A DNA stretch of 57,648 bases, from positions 1 through 57,648 of the forward strand of contig JAHJCH010000279.1 in the NCBI GenBank assembly GCA_018813065.1, given 5' to 3'. Below the pieces are notes generated by a model, which saw only the letters and a program-made list of their open reading frames with translations, was not told the DNA's origin and made no database searches. The stretch comes from Myxococcota bacterium (GTDB lineage: Bacteria; Myxococcota_A; Bradymonadia; UBA7976; UBA1532). The translations under genes and the position numbers were made by a program. Shown piece by piece: positions 1 through 8,269 of this stretch (position 1 is the stretch's first letter; each line of letters begins with the position of its first letter).

Positions 1-2
1 CG

Positions 3-1079
3 CCCACCACGACGCCCACCACCCCGTCTCCGCCCACCACGACGCCCACGCTCGGCGTCCTGCTCCCGCTCTCCGGCCCGCTGGCCCCCATGGGCCGCGC
101 GCTGAAGGGCGTCGCGCCCCTGGCCGCCGCGCCGCGCGTCAAGGGGGGCGCGCGCTTGATCTTCCATGAGATCGATGACGCGGCGCGGCTCGATGGGATC
201 TTGCGCGCGCTGGCTGAGGAGGGCGCCTTCGGGGCCGTGGGCCTCTTTGATCGCGCGCAGGCCCTCGCCGCCGCCAAGGCCGCCCGAGAGATCAACCTCC
301 CGCTGATCATGCTCACCCTCGAAGATCGCGCCCTGGGCGCCCCTGGCCCCGTGTGGCGGGCCCTCCACACCCCGCCGCTGGTGGCCCGCACGGCGGCGGG
401 CGGTGGCCTAGAGCGGGGGGGCAAGGTCGCGGCGGTCGTGCGCCCAGACCGGCGCTTCGCCGCCCGGCTGGAGGCGTGGTTCTCTGAGGCGTGGCGCGGC
501 GGCGGCGGTCGCGTTATCCAGGGCATCAGCTGGCCCCCCGAGAAGCCCGACTGGCCGAGCGTGGCGCGGCGGGTCAAGGCCCTGGAGGCCGACACCCTGT
601 TTATCCCCTGCGACGCGGAGGACGCCGCCCAGCTGATGAGCCACCTCGCCGCCCAGAAGATCTGGTCGAGGGGGCTCAAGCCCCGCTTCAAGGGCGACGC
701 GGTGCGCGAGATCGTCGTCCTGGGGATCAGCGAGTGGTACACCCCACAGCTCCTCCAGCGCGCGCGCCGCTACCTGGAGGGGGCGCTGATCCCCGCGCCT
801 TTCTTGGCCGAGACGCCACGCGGGGCGCGCTTCAGCGCCCTGATCCGCGAGGCCCTCTCCCGCGAGGCCAGCGCCTTTGACGCGCTGCTCTATGACGCGC
901 TCTTGGCTTTGACGCAGGCGGCGACGCGCAGCAGCGACGGCGGGGCGGTGGAGCGGCTGCGCCGCGTCGAGGCCGTCGAGGCGGGCGTGACCTCGGGCCT
1001 CAACTTTACGCGCCCCGAGGCCCTCGGCGGCCTCTACCTCGTTGAGGTCTACCAAGGCCAGTTTATCCCCATGCGTTGA
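3..1079 (+). CDS. Periplasmic-binding-fold protein, LpoA/LivK-like (5' truncated by window edge)
   Basis: The frame is open to the left edge, so the gene starts outside the window; the first ATG at 90 is internal. The visible protein opens with a Pro/Thr-rich linker (positions 3-47) followed by LGVLLPLSGPLAPMGRAL, which is the characteristic first strand of type I periplasmic-binding (branched-chain amino acid receptor or LpoA) folds. Later segments such as GAVGLFDRAQALAAAKAA and VAAVVRPDRRFAARLEAWF fit alternating alpha/beta lobes. In LpoA-type proteins an N-terminal TPR region precedes this domain and the protein activates a penicillin-binding protein. Whether this one senses a ligand or activates cell-wall synthesis cannot be decided here. 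The downstream gene starts 9 bp later, suggesting co-transcription. Confidence 0.6.
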   Translation, partial: PTTTPTTPSPPTTTPTLGVLLPLSGPLAPMGRALKGVAPLAAAPRVKGGARLIFHEIDDAARLDGILRALAEEGAFGAVGLFDRAQALAAAKAAREINLPLIMLTLEDRALGAPGPVWRALHTPPLVARTAAGGGLERGGKVAAVVRPDRRFAARLEAWFSEAWRGGGGRVIQGISWPPEKPDWPSVARRVKALEADTLFIPCDAEDAAQLMSHLAAQKIWSRGLKPRFKGDAVREIVVLGISEWYTPQLLQRARRYLEGALIPAPFLAETPRGARFSALIREALSREASAFDALLYDALLALTQAATRSSDGGAVERLRRVEAVEAGVTSGLNFTRPEALGGLYLVEVYQGQFIPMR

Positions 1080-1091
1080 TGGAGGCGGATG

Positions 1092-1568
1092 ATGACACGC
1101 GCTCTTTGGGTTGGGCTCCTCGGCGTGGCCCTGATCACCATCACGCCGCCACGCGCCGAGGCGCACATGGGCTGGAGCGCCCCGCAGAACTGGGTGCTCC
1201 TCGGCGGCCCGCTGTGCCTCTCTTATGAAGGCCAAGGCGGCGTCTGCTCAGGCTTTGAGGCCAGCGTCGTTCACTTCAACCCCGATGATGGCCTGTGGTT
1301 GGGCGGCTACTTCGACGCCCTCTATCACGGCGCCTCAGAGACGCTGCGCCTCAGCTTGGGGCCGGAGATCGGGCTGCTCTTTTTTGGCCTTGATGGCGGG
1401 GTGAGCTTGGAGTCGGGGCCGAGCGGCTCCGAGGTGGGTTATGTCCTGCGCGCGCTCGTGGCCTTTGTGGCGATCACGCCCTATCTCCGCTACGGCCAAC
1501 GCTTTACCGGGGATCAGGGGTATTTCTTCGAGGGCGGGCTGCTGCTCAAGCTGCCACTCCAGCTCTAG
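1092..1568 (+). CDS. Small secreted/outer-membrane beta-barrel-like protein
   Basis: About 158 residues. There is an N-terminal signal peptide (hydrophobic run then PPRAEA, cleavage probably before HMGWS), followed by alternating Gly/aromatic beta-strand-like segments, ending in an amphipathic strand (FEGGLLLKLPLQL) typical of small outer-membrane barrels or periplasmic beta proteins. Two adjacent ATGs occur at 1089 and 1092. The GGAGG at 1081-1085 sits 6 nt before the second, which I prefer; the first would be too close. It follows the periplasmic-binding-protein gene by about 10 bp. Function unknown. The 3' end overlaps the convergent methylase gene by 4 bp. Confidence 0.6.
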   Translation: MTRALWVGLLGVALITITPPRAEAHMGWSAPQNWVLLGGPLCLSYEGQGGVCSGFEASVVHFNPDDGLWLGGYFDALYHGASETLRLSLGPEIGLLFFGLDGGVSLESGPSGSEVGYVLRALVAFVAITPYLRYGQRFTGDQGYFFEGGLLLKLPLQL

Positions 1569-2395
1569 CCGCGCTCGCAGGTCTTGACCAAGAACTCCGC
1601 CACCCGCCCACGGCGATCTCCACGGCTGTTGATGTTGCGGCGGACGAAGACCTCGTCCTTGGGGAGATCGGCGTAGAGATGACGCGTCTCCTCAGTGCAT
1701 GAGTTGGAGAGGAGCCCAAAAGCGCCGCGCGCGGCGAGGGCCTTGAACGAGGCGGTCAGCCGCGCCTGCTCCTCGACGCCGAACCGCGCCCCGTCATAGC
1801 GCGTGAAGGAGGCGGTCTTGCTCATCGGCGAGTAGGGCGGATCGCAGTAGACGACGCTGCCCGGCCCCGCCAATGACATCACCTCGTCGAAGTCGCTTTC
1901 GTGCAGGTTCACGTTCTGTAGCGCCTCGCTGCATCGATAGAGGTTCTCTTCATCGACGAGGCGTGGGTTTTGATAGCGACCAAAAGGGACATTAAAATCA
2001 CCATTTTTATTTGTGCGATAAAGCCCGTTATAGCATGTCTTATTCAGCCATAAGAGCCGAGCGGCCCTTGGTATATCATGGCTTCTGTTGTCTTTGTCAA
2101 ACTTAAGCCTCCGCACGTCATAATATACTTTTTCGCTATGTTTCCATTTGTAAATGGCTTGTATAAGCGCCTTTGGCTGCTCTTTTACCATACGATAGGC
2201 GTGAATCAGCTCTGGGTTGCGATCATTTAAGATCGCACGCTGAACACGGCCCGCGCGGGCCAAGGCGAAGAAGACCGCGCCGCCGCCGAGGAAGGGCTCG
2301 ATGTAGAGCGGGATCTCCCCCGAGGGCAGGCGCTTTAGGATCTCAGCGAGGAGGGCGCGTTTCCCCCCCGCCCACTTCAGGAAGGGCTGCGGCAT
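1565..2395 (-). CDS. dam: Dam-family DNA adenine-N6 methyltransferase
   Basis: 276 residues, normal for the Dam (class D12) family. The N-terminus has the AdoMet-binding FLKWAGGK motif and the following IEPFLGGGAVFFAL. The catalytic motif IV is present as CDPPYSPMS, and the middle carries LLWLNKTCYNGLYRTN, typical of GATC-type Dam enzymes. It transfers a methyl group to adenine N6 in DNA; GATC specificity is likely from the family but not proven. A strong GGGAGGAG precedes the ATG, although spacing is short. No restriction endonuclease is adjacent, so it is an orphan methylase. Codons for roughly residues 50-145 (about 1960-2235) are clearly more AT-rich than both ends of the gene. Confidence 0.88.
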   Translation of the reverse strand: MPQPFLKWAGGKRALLAEILKRLPSGEIPLYIEPFLGGGAVFFALARAGRVQRAILNDRNPELIHAYRMVKEQPKALIQAIYKWKHSEKVYYDVRRLKFDKDNRSHDIPRAARLLWLNKTCYNGLYRTNKNGDFNVPFGRYQNPRLVDEENLYRCSEALQNVNLHESDFDEVMSLAGPGSVVYCDPPYSPMSKTASFTRYDGARFGVEEQARLTASFKALAARGAFGLLSNSCTEETRHLYADLPKDEVFVRRNINSRGDRRGRVAEFLVKTCERG

Positions 2396-2643
2396 CTCCT
2401 CCCATCCTCCAACGGACAGCAGAGATCACGGTACACAGGTATAGATCCAGTGACAAGGGCTCAAGGCGCGGCGAGCAGGGCAATCGCACCAAATCTTGAT
2501 TGACAGGATTGAGCCAGCGTGATCCAGGAGGCGGGCTCGGGCACAGTTTCAATGTCCCTGTGAGCGAGAGACTCCTGCAACTCAGCTGAAAACCAAATTC
2601 GCGATTGCGGAGACGCACTCAGGTTAGGGTGTGATTGCCCTGC
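2396..2643. other. Intergenic region at left border of the 23-kb gene block
   Basis: This 248-bp stretch holds no convincing gene. It contains two copies of a short repeat in opposite orientations (2465-2490 and 2628-2649) that recurs at the other side of the block (25826-25856). On the minus strand a TATACC hexamer (2438-2443) could be a -10 element for the methylase gene, but no good -35 is seen. Confidence 0.5.
2465..2490 (-). repeat. Border repeat, left outer copy
   Basis: On the minus strand this reads GGTGCGATTGCCCTG followed by CTCGCCGCGCC. The first 15 bases occur exactly at 25826-25840 on the plus strand. The plus-strand 17-mer at 2465-2481 occurs exactly at 25840-25856 in the same orientation. 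The site lies between the methylase gene and the end of the 12-gene block. Confidence 0.5.
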
Positions 2644-2649
2644 TCACCC
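2628..2649 (+). repeat. Border repeat, left inner copy (diverged)
   Basis: Reads GGTGTGATTGCCCTGCTCAC on the plus strand and matches the left outer copy (opposite strand) at 19 of the first 21 positions. It overlaps the last codons of the deacetylase-like gene. An ACTCAG precedes both this copy and the right copy at slightly different spacing, which hints at a longer shared ancestor. Confidence 0.45.
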
Positions 2650-4527
2650 ACCCGATTCGACAGGTCGCCAAGCCACAGACGCTGGCTGGATAGGCGCCAC
2701 CACTCGCCCCTCCGCGTCGAGGATCTTTACCCCACGCCCCACCCCATCGAGATCAAACCACACACTGCCTTCTCGCCCCTTGGCGATCGGCGCGTCGCTA
2801 CGCGCCTCGACACACAGCGTGCTTTCGGGGAGGTTGGCTGGGGGCAACAGGGTGAGCCCCTTGAGAGGGGTAGACGAGCGCAGATGGATCCCCTCCGGGC
2901 TGTAATTGATCCGCGCGCGCAGCGCCGCCTCCATATGTGTAACTAACGGCCCCAGCGGCGCCATCCAGAGCTGTCGAGTTGTCTGACGTTTCGCCAAGTT
3001 GCTGAAGAGCGCGTCGACCTCAGGGCGGATCTGAAAGCCTGTGGGACTTGGCTTGATCAAGCCTCGCCCCTTCAGCCGCCCTTGGCGGCGCCAAGTCTCG
3101 AGGTAGACGTGCCCGAGGAGCAGTCCCCGCTCCGACGCCAGGCGATCGAGGTGATGCGCGTTGAAGAGCTTGAGAAGCGTGACACGCTTGAGGAACAGCC
3201 AACTCGTCGAGAAAAGCCAAAAGCCTGGGAAGCGTGGGTGCTTGAAGATCACCGATCGTCGCCTGTTGGAGGAGCCTGGATCGAGCAGGTTGAGGGAGCC
3301 CCTCGAGAGGATGAGATCGCGCGCGGTCCAGAGCAAGCGGACGTTGTGCTTGGCGAGGATATCGAGGATGTAGCGTGAGCCGGGTGAGCTGCCTCGATTG
3401 GTGATCGCCTCGCAGTTGGTGTCGGGTTGGTGATCGATCCACACGCGCCCGCTGTAAGCGCCTCGGAACTGCTTGACCAGCGCCTCGACCCGGCTTGGGG
3501 GATCGTCCTCCCCCGTGACAGAGTGCAGGCCGATCTCCACTCCACGCGCCTGTATGGTGTCGAGGAGCGCGCGGTAAGCCGTCTCCTCGAACTGAGGCGC
3601 GTGAGGCCCACGCTTCTCCACGAAGATGGTCTTGGTGTAGCTCAGCCCTCGGTTGACGAAGCCTGGGTACTCGGAACCCACTTCCCCGCGCTTCAATGCG
3701 CCTGTAGACCCGAAGGCGAAGGCCTCGAGGCGCTTCGTGTCTGATTGATCCGCGTGGTCGGTGAGTACGATGGCCGCGCGATACCCGTTGGGGTAACGCG
3801 CCACCCGAAGGGGGTGAGCAGAACCCACGATCCACTCCGCCTCAAGGCGTCGACGTGTGCCGATCTCACGAGGCTCGGCGGGGAGCGGCGTTCGGCGCGC
3901 CTTGAGATCCACATGGGTGGTACACGCCTCGTAGGTGGAGAAGGGGTGATTCTCCTCATGTTCCAGTTCGAGGCGCACCTCATAGCGCCCCTTTTTGTCT
4001 GGATGCACCCAAGCGCCTTCAATTCCTTCGCCGCCAATAAGGGACAAGCGAGCATCGAAGTGGACTTGACGTGGGGTGAGTCCCCCGAGAAACGTCGTGC
4101 TCCGTACGTGCTTGAGGCGGTAGGCGAAGTCGAGCGCCTCGACGCGTTGGAAGCGCCCTGTCCTGAAGCGCACCCACTCCTCCTTGAGGGCCACCACCCG
4201 CCGCGTCGTCGAGGTAAGTACCAAGTGCAGCCTTGAATCCCCCTCGTGGTGCTCGATCACCAAGCGGTGAGCGACCTCAGGCGCCTCGGCGAGAGCCACC
4301 AGCCTCCAGCCCCCCTCGCGCGGGCCACTCTCAGCCGCGCTGAGCCGAAAGGGGTAGTGCCGTGCTTGACGCTCACCTGACCGGACCACCAGGACAGGGA
4401 GGAGATCGACGAGCGCGCCGCCCTCATCGTGCAGCCACGCCGTAGAGGCCCCCACGCGCAGGGTGAAGCGCGGGGGCTCGGGTGACGCGCAGAGGAGGAG
4501 TGGGAGGAGCAGGGTTAAGGACGACAT
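2644..4527 (-). CDS. Secreted NodB-like polysaccharide deacetylase-fold protein
   Basis: 627 residues with a short hydrophobic N-terminus (MSSLTLLLPLLLCAS) consistent with export, possibly as a lipoprotein. The first ~240 residues look beta-rich and are unrecognised. From about residue 245 the sequence resembles the glycoside hydrolase/deacetylase barrel: YRAAIVLTDHADQ (position of the NodB Asp pair), then GVEIGLHSVTGEDD (candidate His motif) and RVWIDHQPDTN. The catalytic set is not perfectly canonical, so activity is uncertain. The ATG overlaps the 3' end of the upstream FGE-fold gene by 13 bp, so it is probably the last gene of the block. Inferred role: modification of an envelope or surface polysaccharide. 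Confidence 0.55.
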   Translation of the reverse strand: MSSLTLLLPLLLCASPEPPRFTLRVGASTAWLHDEGGALVDLLPVLVVRSGERQARHYPFRLSAAESGPREGGWRLVALAEAPEVAHRLVIEHHEGDSRLHLVLTSTTRRVVALKEEWVRFRTGRFQRVEALDFAYRLKHVRSTTFLGGLTPRQVHFDARLSLIGGEGIEGAWVHPDKKGRYEVRLELEHEENHPFSTYEACTTHVDLKARRTPLPAEPREIGTRRRLEAEWIVGSAHPLRVARYPNGYRAAIVLTDHADQSDTKRLEAFAFGSTGALKRGEVGSEYPGFVNRGLSYTKTIFVEKRGPHAPQFEETAYRALLDTIQARGVEIGLHSVTGEDDPPSRVEALVKQFRGAYSGRVWIDHQPDTNCEAITNRGSSPGSRYILDILAKHNVRLLWTARDLILSRGSLNLLDPGSSNRRRSVIFKHPRFPGFWLFSTSWLFLKRVTLLKLFNAHHLDRLASERGLLLGHVYLETWRRQGRLKGRGLIKPSPTGFQIRPEVDALFSNLAKRQTTRQLWMAPLGPLVTHMEAALRARINYSPEGIHLRSSTPLKGLTLLPPANLPESTLCVEARSDAPIAKGREGSVWFDLDGVGRGVKILDAEGRVVAPIQPASVAWRPVESGG

Positions 4528-6812
4528 TTTCCGGGGGGAGGCGCGTTCGTGTTGACCTCAGCGGCGATGCGCCATCGACCACCGTGATGCACCATCAGAA
4601 TGCCCAACTTGATGGGGAGGTGTTGCTTGCTCAAACTCGAGTAGAGTGAGCCCTCCACGGCGAGCCCCACCTCACCCACAGAGGCGTGCTGCAGCGTAAC
4701 TTGGGAGATCATCAAGCGGCTCCCGGGATTGTTGAAGTAGGGATCACGTTTCTTTCGAATATGTTCGATCCCAAATTGGTTTTTCTTGCTGCGATACCAA
4801 CAGGGTATCGGATTCATGTAGGTCTGAAAGTATAAGTAGGAGTTTCCCTGGTTAAATGCCTTAACGAAATCACGATACGTGTTGATCGCGTCTTTCACTG
4901 AGTGTTCTTTATCCTCTACACATCTCCAATTTCGGCAAGATGAGTAGAGGCCGGGGCAATCTGAGTCTGATTGGCACGCCGCTTTGATGCATTTACCTTT
5001 CTTCGAAGAGCATATATAGCCATATACACACTTATTATGGTGTTTACATGGGCAGTCTCGACATTTTTTAATCGCGCAGTGTCCATCAATACAGTGCTCT
5101 TCACCCAAACAATCCTCACGCCTGCGGCATCGAGGGTAATCACGCGTCGCCAACCGGATCCCAATCAGAGGACTTGATGCCTCTGAAGGCGTATCGGCCC
5201 GACGCGTCGCGGAGATCTCCTCTAGGGGGGTGGTATAGCTCCCCCCCCGCACCACGCGGCGGTATGAGCCTGAGGTCACCGCTGAGCCATCCAACGGCGC
5301 ATCATTGTAGTCCCCATGATAGACGTCCTCGATCCATTCCGAGACCCCCCCGATGAGATCGCATGGGATCCCCTTGACGCAGTCCTTCTCACGCAGGTCT
5401 ACGCTCGCCAACATACCGCATCCGACCAACAACGCCCTTGAGCAGTTGGGTTTGGCATGCCCCCAGGGCCAGGCACGCTGACCACGGGCGGTGGCAGCGA
5501 ACTCCCACTCAGCCTCTGTCGGCAAGCGCGCTTCGAGCCACGAAGCCAGCCTTCGCGCCTGCGCCCATGTCACGCAGCGCGCGGGGGTTCGATCCATGGC
5601 GAGGGGGGCGGGGCAATTGGCCCCTTGACCTGCGGGTGAGCACACCCCGGCCAAGACGCAAGCGGAGTATTGCCGGGTGGTGACCTCCGAGCGCGTCAGC
5701 TTGAATGTCGGCACGCGTACCTGATGCGCGGGGCGCTCATTGGCCTCACCATGCTGGGTGCCCATCGTGAAGGCGCCCCCCCTCACCTCGATCCAGTTCA
5801 GATCTGCTTGGGCGATTTGTCGGCAACGCGTGGCGATCCCCGACAAACAGGAGAGCGTGATGAGGCGCTCGATCTCCTCCGGCGAGGCATCCCTCCGCTC
5901 TTGTATGTGGATAACCCCCTCGCACGCCTCGCCGACCCGCGCGGCGCAAGCGGGCTCGAGTGTTTGGAGGGCGACCTCTGCGTCGAGGTGCTCGTAGAGC
6001 CACGCGCAGGCCACGCCGTAGCCCCCCAAGCAGAGCCGCTCGAAGTCCTCCTGCAATTCGGGAGACTGCCCCAAGATAGGAGAGAGGAGAAGGCGGCGCA
6101 GCGCTTCACACGCAACCTTGTCCCCCTTCGAGCACCCCACCTCATAGAGCCCCAACGCTCTGGAAAGATCCGCCTCCCCTCCTCGTCCCAGCTCATAGAG
6201 CCCCCCCAACGCCCGATGCGCGGCGATCTCCCCTCGACCACAATGCACCCTGAGGTGAGATCGCAGCCGTCTCCAGAGTGGATCTGAAGGGGGGCGTGTG
6301 GTGGAGAGCGCTTCGAGCGCCATGCACGCGCGTGAGCTTCGAGCGCAACGCCCCTCAAAGGCGTTGATCATCGCTGCGAGTGGATTTGAGGAGGCGTCAT
6401 AGGTTCCCGTAATCCTGGCACACGCTGCGGTGTCTCCTTTCTCACAGGCTTGGAGATCAACCAAAGCCGTGCCGTAAACAAGGGCGCTGGGAGGGCGCCT
6501 GTGAGTTGGCGCGGCGAGGAGCCCAAGCGCCAGCCCGATCCCCACAAGCACCCCCAAACCCCAAGCCCTCTGGGGCCACGCCGAGGGGGGGGCATACGAG
6601 GTCTGCATGAGGGGTCGCACCAAGGACAATGAGGTGGGCGCAGCGTATACCTCTCCCTCCTTCGTGAGCCAATCCTCCACGGAGTTGATCAAAGCTGGGC
6701 TTTCTATACCTGATGCCAGATCCTGTAGATCAGCGAGCTTGAGGGGCTCAAGCCCGAGCGCTTGAAAAGCTCTGCTGAGAACTGATCCCGCGTGAGTGTT
6801 CTCCGGCGTCAA
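4515..6812 (-). CDS. Membrane-anchored Sel1-like / FGE-fold / Cys-rich / NTF2-like protein
   Basis: 765 residues. The start is a TTG at 6812 preceded by GAGGAG seven bases upstream. Layout: cytoplasmic N-terminus 1-82; one TM helix about 84-101; a shared motif RPPSALVYG...ACEKGD (107-127); Cys-containing Sel1-like repeats 115-335; an FGE/SUMF1-type domain 340-556 (GGAFTMGTQHGE, RLPTEAEWEFAA, VVRGGSY); a Cys-rich segment 560-631; an NTF2-like module 637-765 containing CWY. The region after RGGSY lacks the two catalytic cysteines of true formylglycine-generating enzymes, so a binding or scaffold role is more likely. It belongs to a paralogous trio with the next two genes. Codons for the Cys-rich segment (4720-5110) are AT-rich. 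Confidence 0.72.
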   Translation of the reverse strand: MTPENTHAGSVLSRAFQALGLEPLKLADLQDLASGIESPALINSVEDWLTKEGEVYAAPTSLSLVRPLMQTSYAPPSAWPQRAWGLGVLVGIGLALGLLAAPTHRRPPSALVYGTALVDLQACEKGDTAACARITGTYDASSNPLAAMINAFEGRCARSSRACMALEALSTTRPPSDPLWRRLRSHLRVHCGRGEIAAHRALGGLYELGRGGEADLSRALGLYEVGCSKGDKVACEALRRLLLSPILGQSPELQEDFERLCLGGYGVACAWLYEHLDAEVALQTLEPACAARVGEACEGVIHIQERRDASPEEIERLITLSCLSGIATRCRQIAQADLNWIEVRGGAFTMGTQHGEANERPAHQVRVPTFKLTRSEVTTRQYSACVLAGVCSPAGQGANCPAPLAMDRTPARCVTWAQARRLASWLEARLPTEAEWEFAATARGQRAWPWGHAKPNCSRALLVGCGMLASVDLREKDCVKGIPCDLIGGVSEWIEDVYHGDYNDAPLDGSAVTSGSYRRVVRGGSYTTPLEEISATRRADTPSEASSPLIGIRLATRDYPRCRRREDCLGEEHCIDGHCAIKKCRDCPCKHHNKCVYGYICSSKKGKCIKAACQSDSDCPGLYSSCRNWRCVEDKEHSVKDAINTYRDFVKAFNQGNSYLYFQTYMNPIPCWYRSKKNQFGIEHIRKKRDPYFNNPGSRLMISQVTLQHASVGEVGLAVEGSLYSSLSKQHLPIKLGILMVHHGGRWRIAAEVNTNAPPPGKCRP

Positions 6813-6849
6813 CGACAGCCTCCTCTATGCTCGATGTAGGCCGTTAGGC

Positions 6850-8250
6850 TCAGCGCATCTTGACCACCCGAAAGCCGACGTCAGAGTCGAGGTAGTTGGG
6901 CGTATAACCCCCTCGATTCGCGGCTCTTTGGCCCTTGGCTGGATCATAGATCCCCCCGCCTCGAAACGATTTCTCGCCCGTGCGCTTTGCGTTGGGCCCG
7001 TATCCCTTGCGGTAATCATCGCTCACCCACTCCCAGGCATTCCCAGCCATATCACACAGGCCTTGAGCGGTGTTTCCCAATGGGAGAGAGCACACAGGCC
7101 ACGTGGATGAGCGACCGCAGCCTGGGCCATCTTGCTGCTTGTACACCGCGCGCTCACAGTTGATCGCCTGATCTCCCCAGGGATATTTGACATCTTGACC
7201 TCGACCCCGCGCGGCGTACTCCCATTCCGCCTCGGTTGGGAGCCGCGCGCTCGCCCAGCTTGCGAATTGACTGGCTTGATACCAATCAATACAGACGACG
7301 GGGTGGTCAGGGCTTCGGAAGGTATGGGGGATCTTCGCCCTCTTGATCCCCTCTCCAAAGTTAACCCTGCATTTAAGATCATCCCAGTGAGGTGGCGTGC
7401 AGTGGCCCTCATAAACACATTTATTATATTGACTTACTGTTACTTCATGCTTTGATATGTAGAAGGAGTTAACTTCTTTTAATAATATTGGTTTCTCATC
7501 AGCTTCGCCTTTATTAGACCCGATATAAAAACTACCTCCTTTAATATAGACCCATTCAATTAAATTTTTATCATTAATAAACTGATCAGGTACAGGATTT
7601 CGAGAAAGAACGGCCTCTGAGATGCGTATACAGCCCTCTCCAGAGCCAGTCTGACACGTCCGATCCATCAACCGCGCCGAATCTTGGAGAGCGTTAGATT
7701 GAACAAGTTGAGCCGCCTCAAGGCAACCCCCCCCCCCGCGACGATGGCAACTCGCCCAGGCGCGTGCGCTGGATGCATCGTGGGAGCCCTCGAGGCGTTC
7801 TAGGATCCCACACGCACCATCCATATCCATGTCACAAGCGACCCGCAGCGCGCCCAGGCGTGAGTCTCCTTCGACCCCCTCAATGATCTCGAGGCACCGC
7901 TCGCGCGCTCCATCCAAGCACGCCCGATACGCCACGACCGCCGCCCCATACACCGAAGCGTCAGGCGCCCGGTGAATCCGAGGAAACCAGCGAACCCCGA
8001 CGCCCAGGAGGAGGGCGGTGACGAGCACCCCATCCCAAGCGCGGAGGGGGAGCATGAGCGCTTTGGTCGGCGGGGTGGGCTGGAGCGGGGTTGGGAAGGG
8101 GATCTCCTCAGGCCGCAGGGTAGGGGTGGCTGAGGCGCTCACCCAGCCCTGAGGCGCTACAATCAGGGGGTCGCTCCAAGCGTCCCCGATCTCTTGGAGG
8201 GCCTCGAGGTCGAGTGGGTTTTGGCGTAGAAAGCGTTGAGTGAACTTCAT
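6850..8250 (-). CDS. Membrane-anchored FGE-fold (SUMF1-like) protein, paralogue 2
   Basis: 466 residues. Layout: cytoplasmic N-terminus with a Pro-rich linker 1-70; TM about 73-90; the trio motif RAPDASVYG...ACLDGA at 96-115; Cys pairs reminiscent of Sel1 repeats 110-215; FGE-type domain 232-466, with GGSFYIGSNKGEADE, ISKHEVTVSQY, RLPTEAEWEYAARG, AGNAWEWVSD and GFRVVKMR. The fold motifs are better kept than in the 765-aa paralogue, yet the loop after SFRGG again lacks the catalytic cysteines. It is 37 bp upstream of the 765-aa gene and 19 bp downstream of the 581-aa gene. No clear Shine-Dalgarno is seen, so coupling is possible. Codons around 7340-7610 are AT-rich. Confidence 0.72.
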   Translation of the reverse strand: MKFTQRFLRQNPLDLEALQEIGDAWSDPLIVAPQGWVSASATPTLRPEEIPFPTPLQPTPPTKALMLPLRAWDGVLVTALLLGVGVRWFPRIHRAPDASVYGAAVVAYRACLDGARERCLEIIEGVEGDSRLGALRVACDMDMDGACGILERLEGSHDASSARAWASCHRRGGGGCLEAAQLVQSNALQDSARLMDRTCQTGSGEGCIRISEAVLSRNPVPDQFINDKNLIEWVYIKGGSFYIGSNKGEADEKPILLKEVNSFYISKHEVTVSQYNKCVYEGHCTPPHWDDLKCRVNFGEGIKRAKIPHTFRSPDHPVVCIDWYQASQFASWASARLPTEAEWEYAARGRGQDVKYPWGDQAINCERAVYKQQDGPGCGRSSTWPVCSLPLGNTAQGLCDMAGNAWEWVSDDYRKGYGPNAKRTGEKSFRGGGIYDPAKGQRAANRGGYTPNYLDSDVGFRVVKMR

Positions 8251-8269
8251 TGGTTGGCTCTCATTCCGA

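Noticed and set aside
90-90. ATG at 90 as the start of the first gene
   Set aside because: The frame continues upstream to the edge and the fold's first strand starts before this ATG.
4515-8250. Diversity-generating retroelement target (FGE/C-type-lectin fold)
   Set aside because: The fold is right, but no reverse transcriptase, template repeat or variable-repeat copy is visible in the window.
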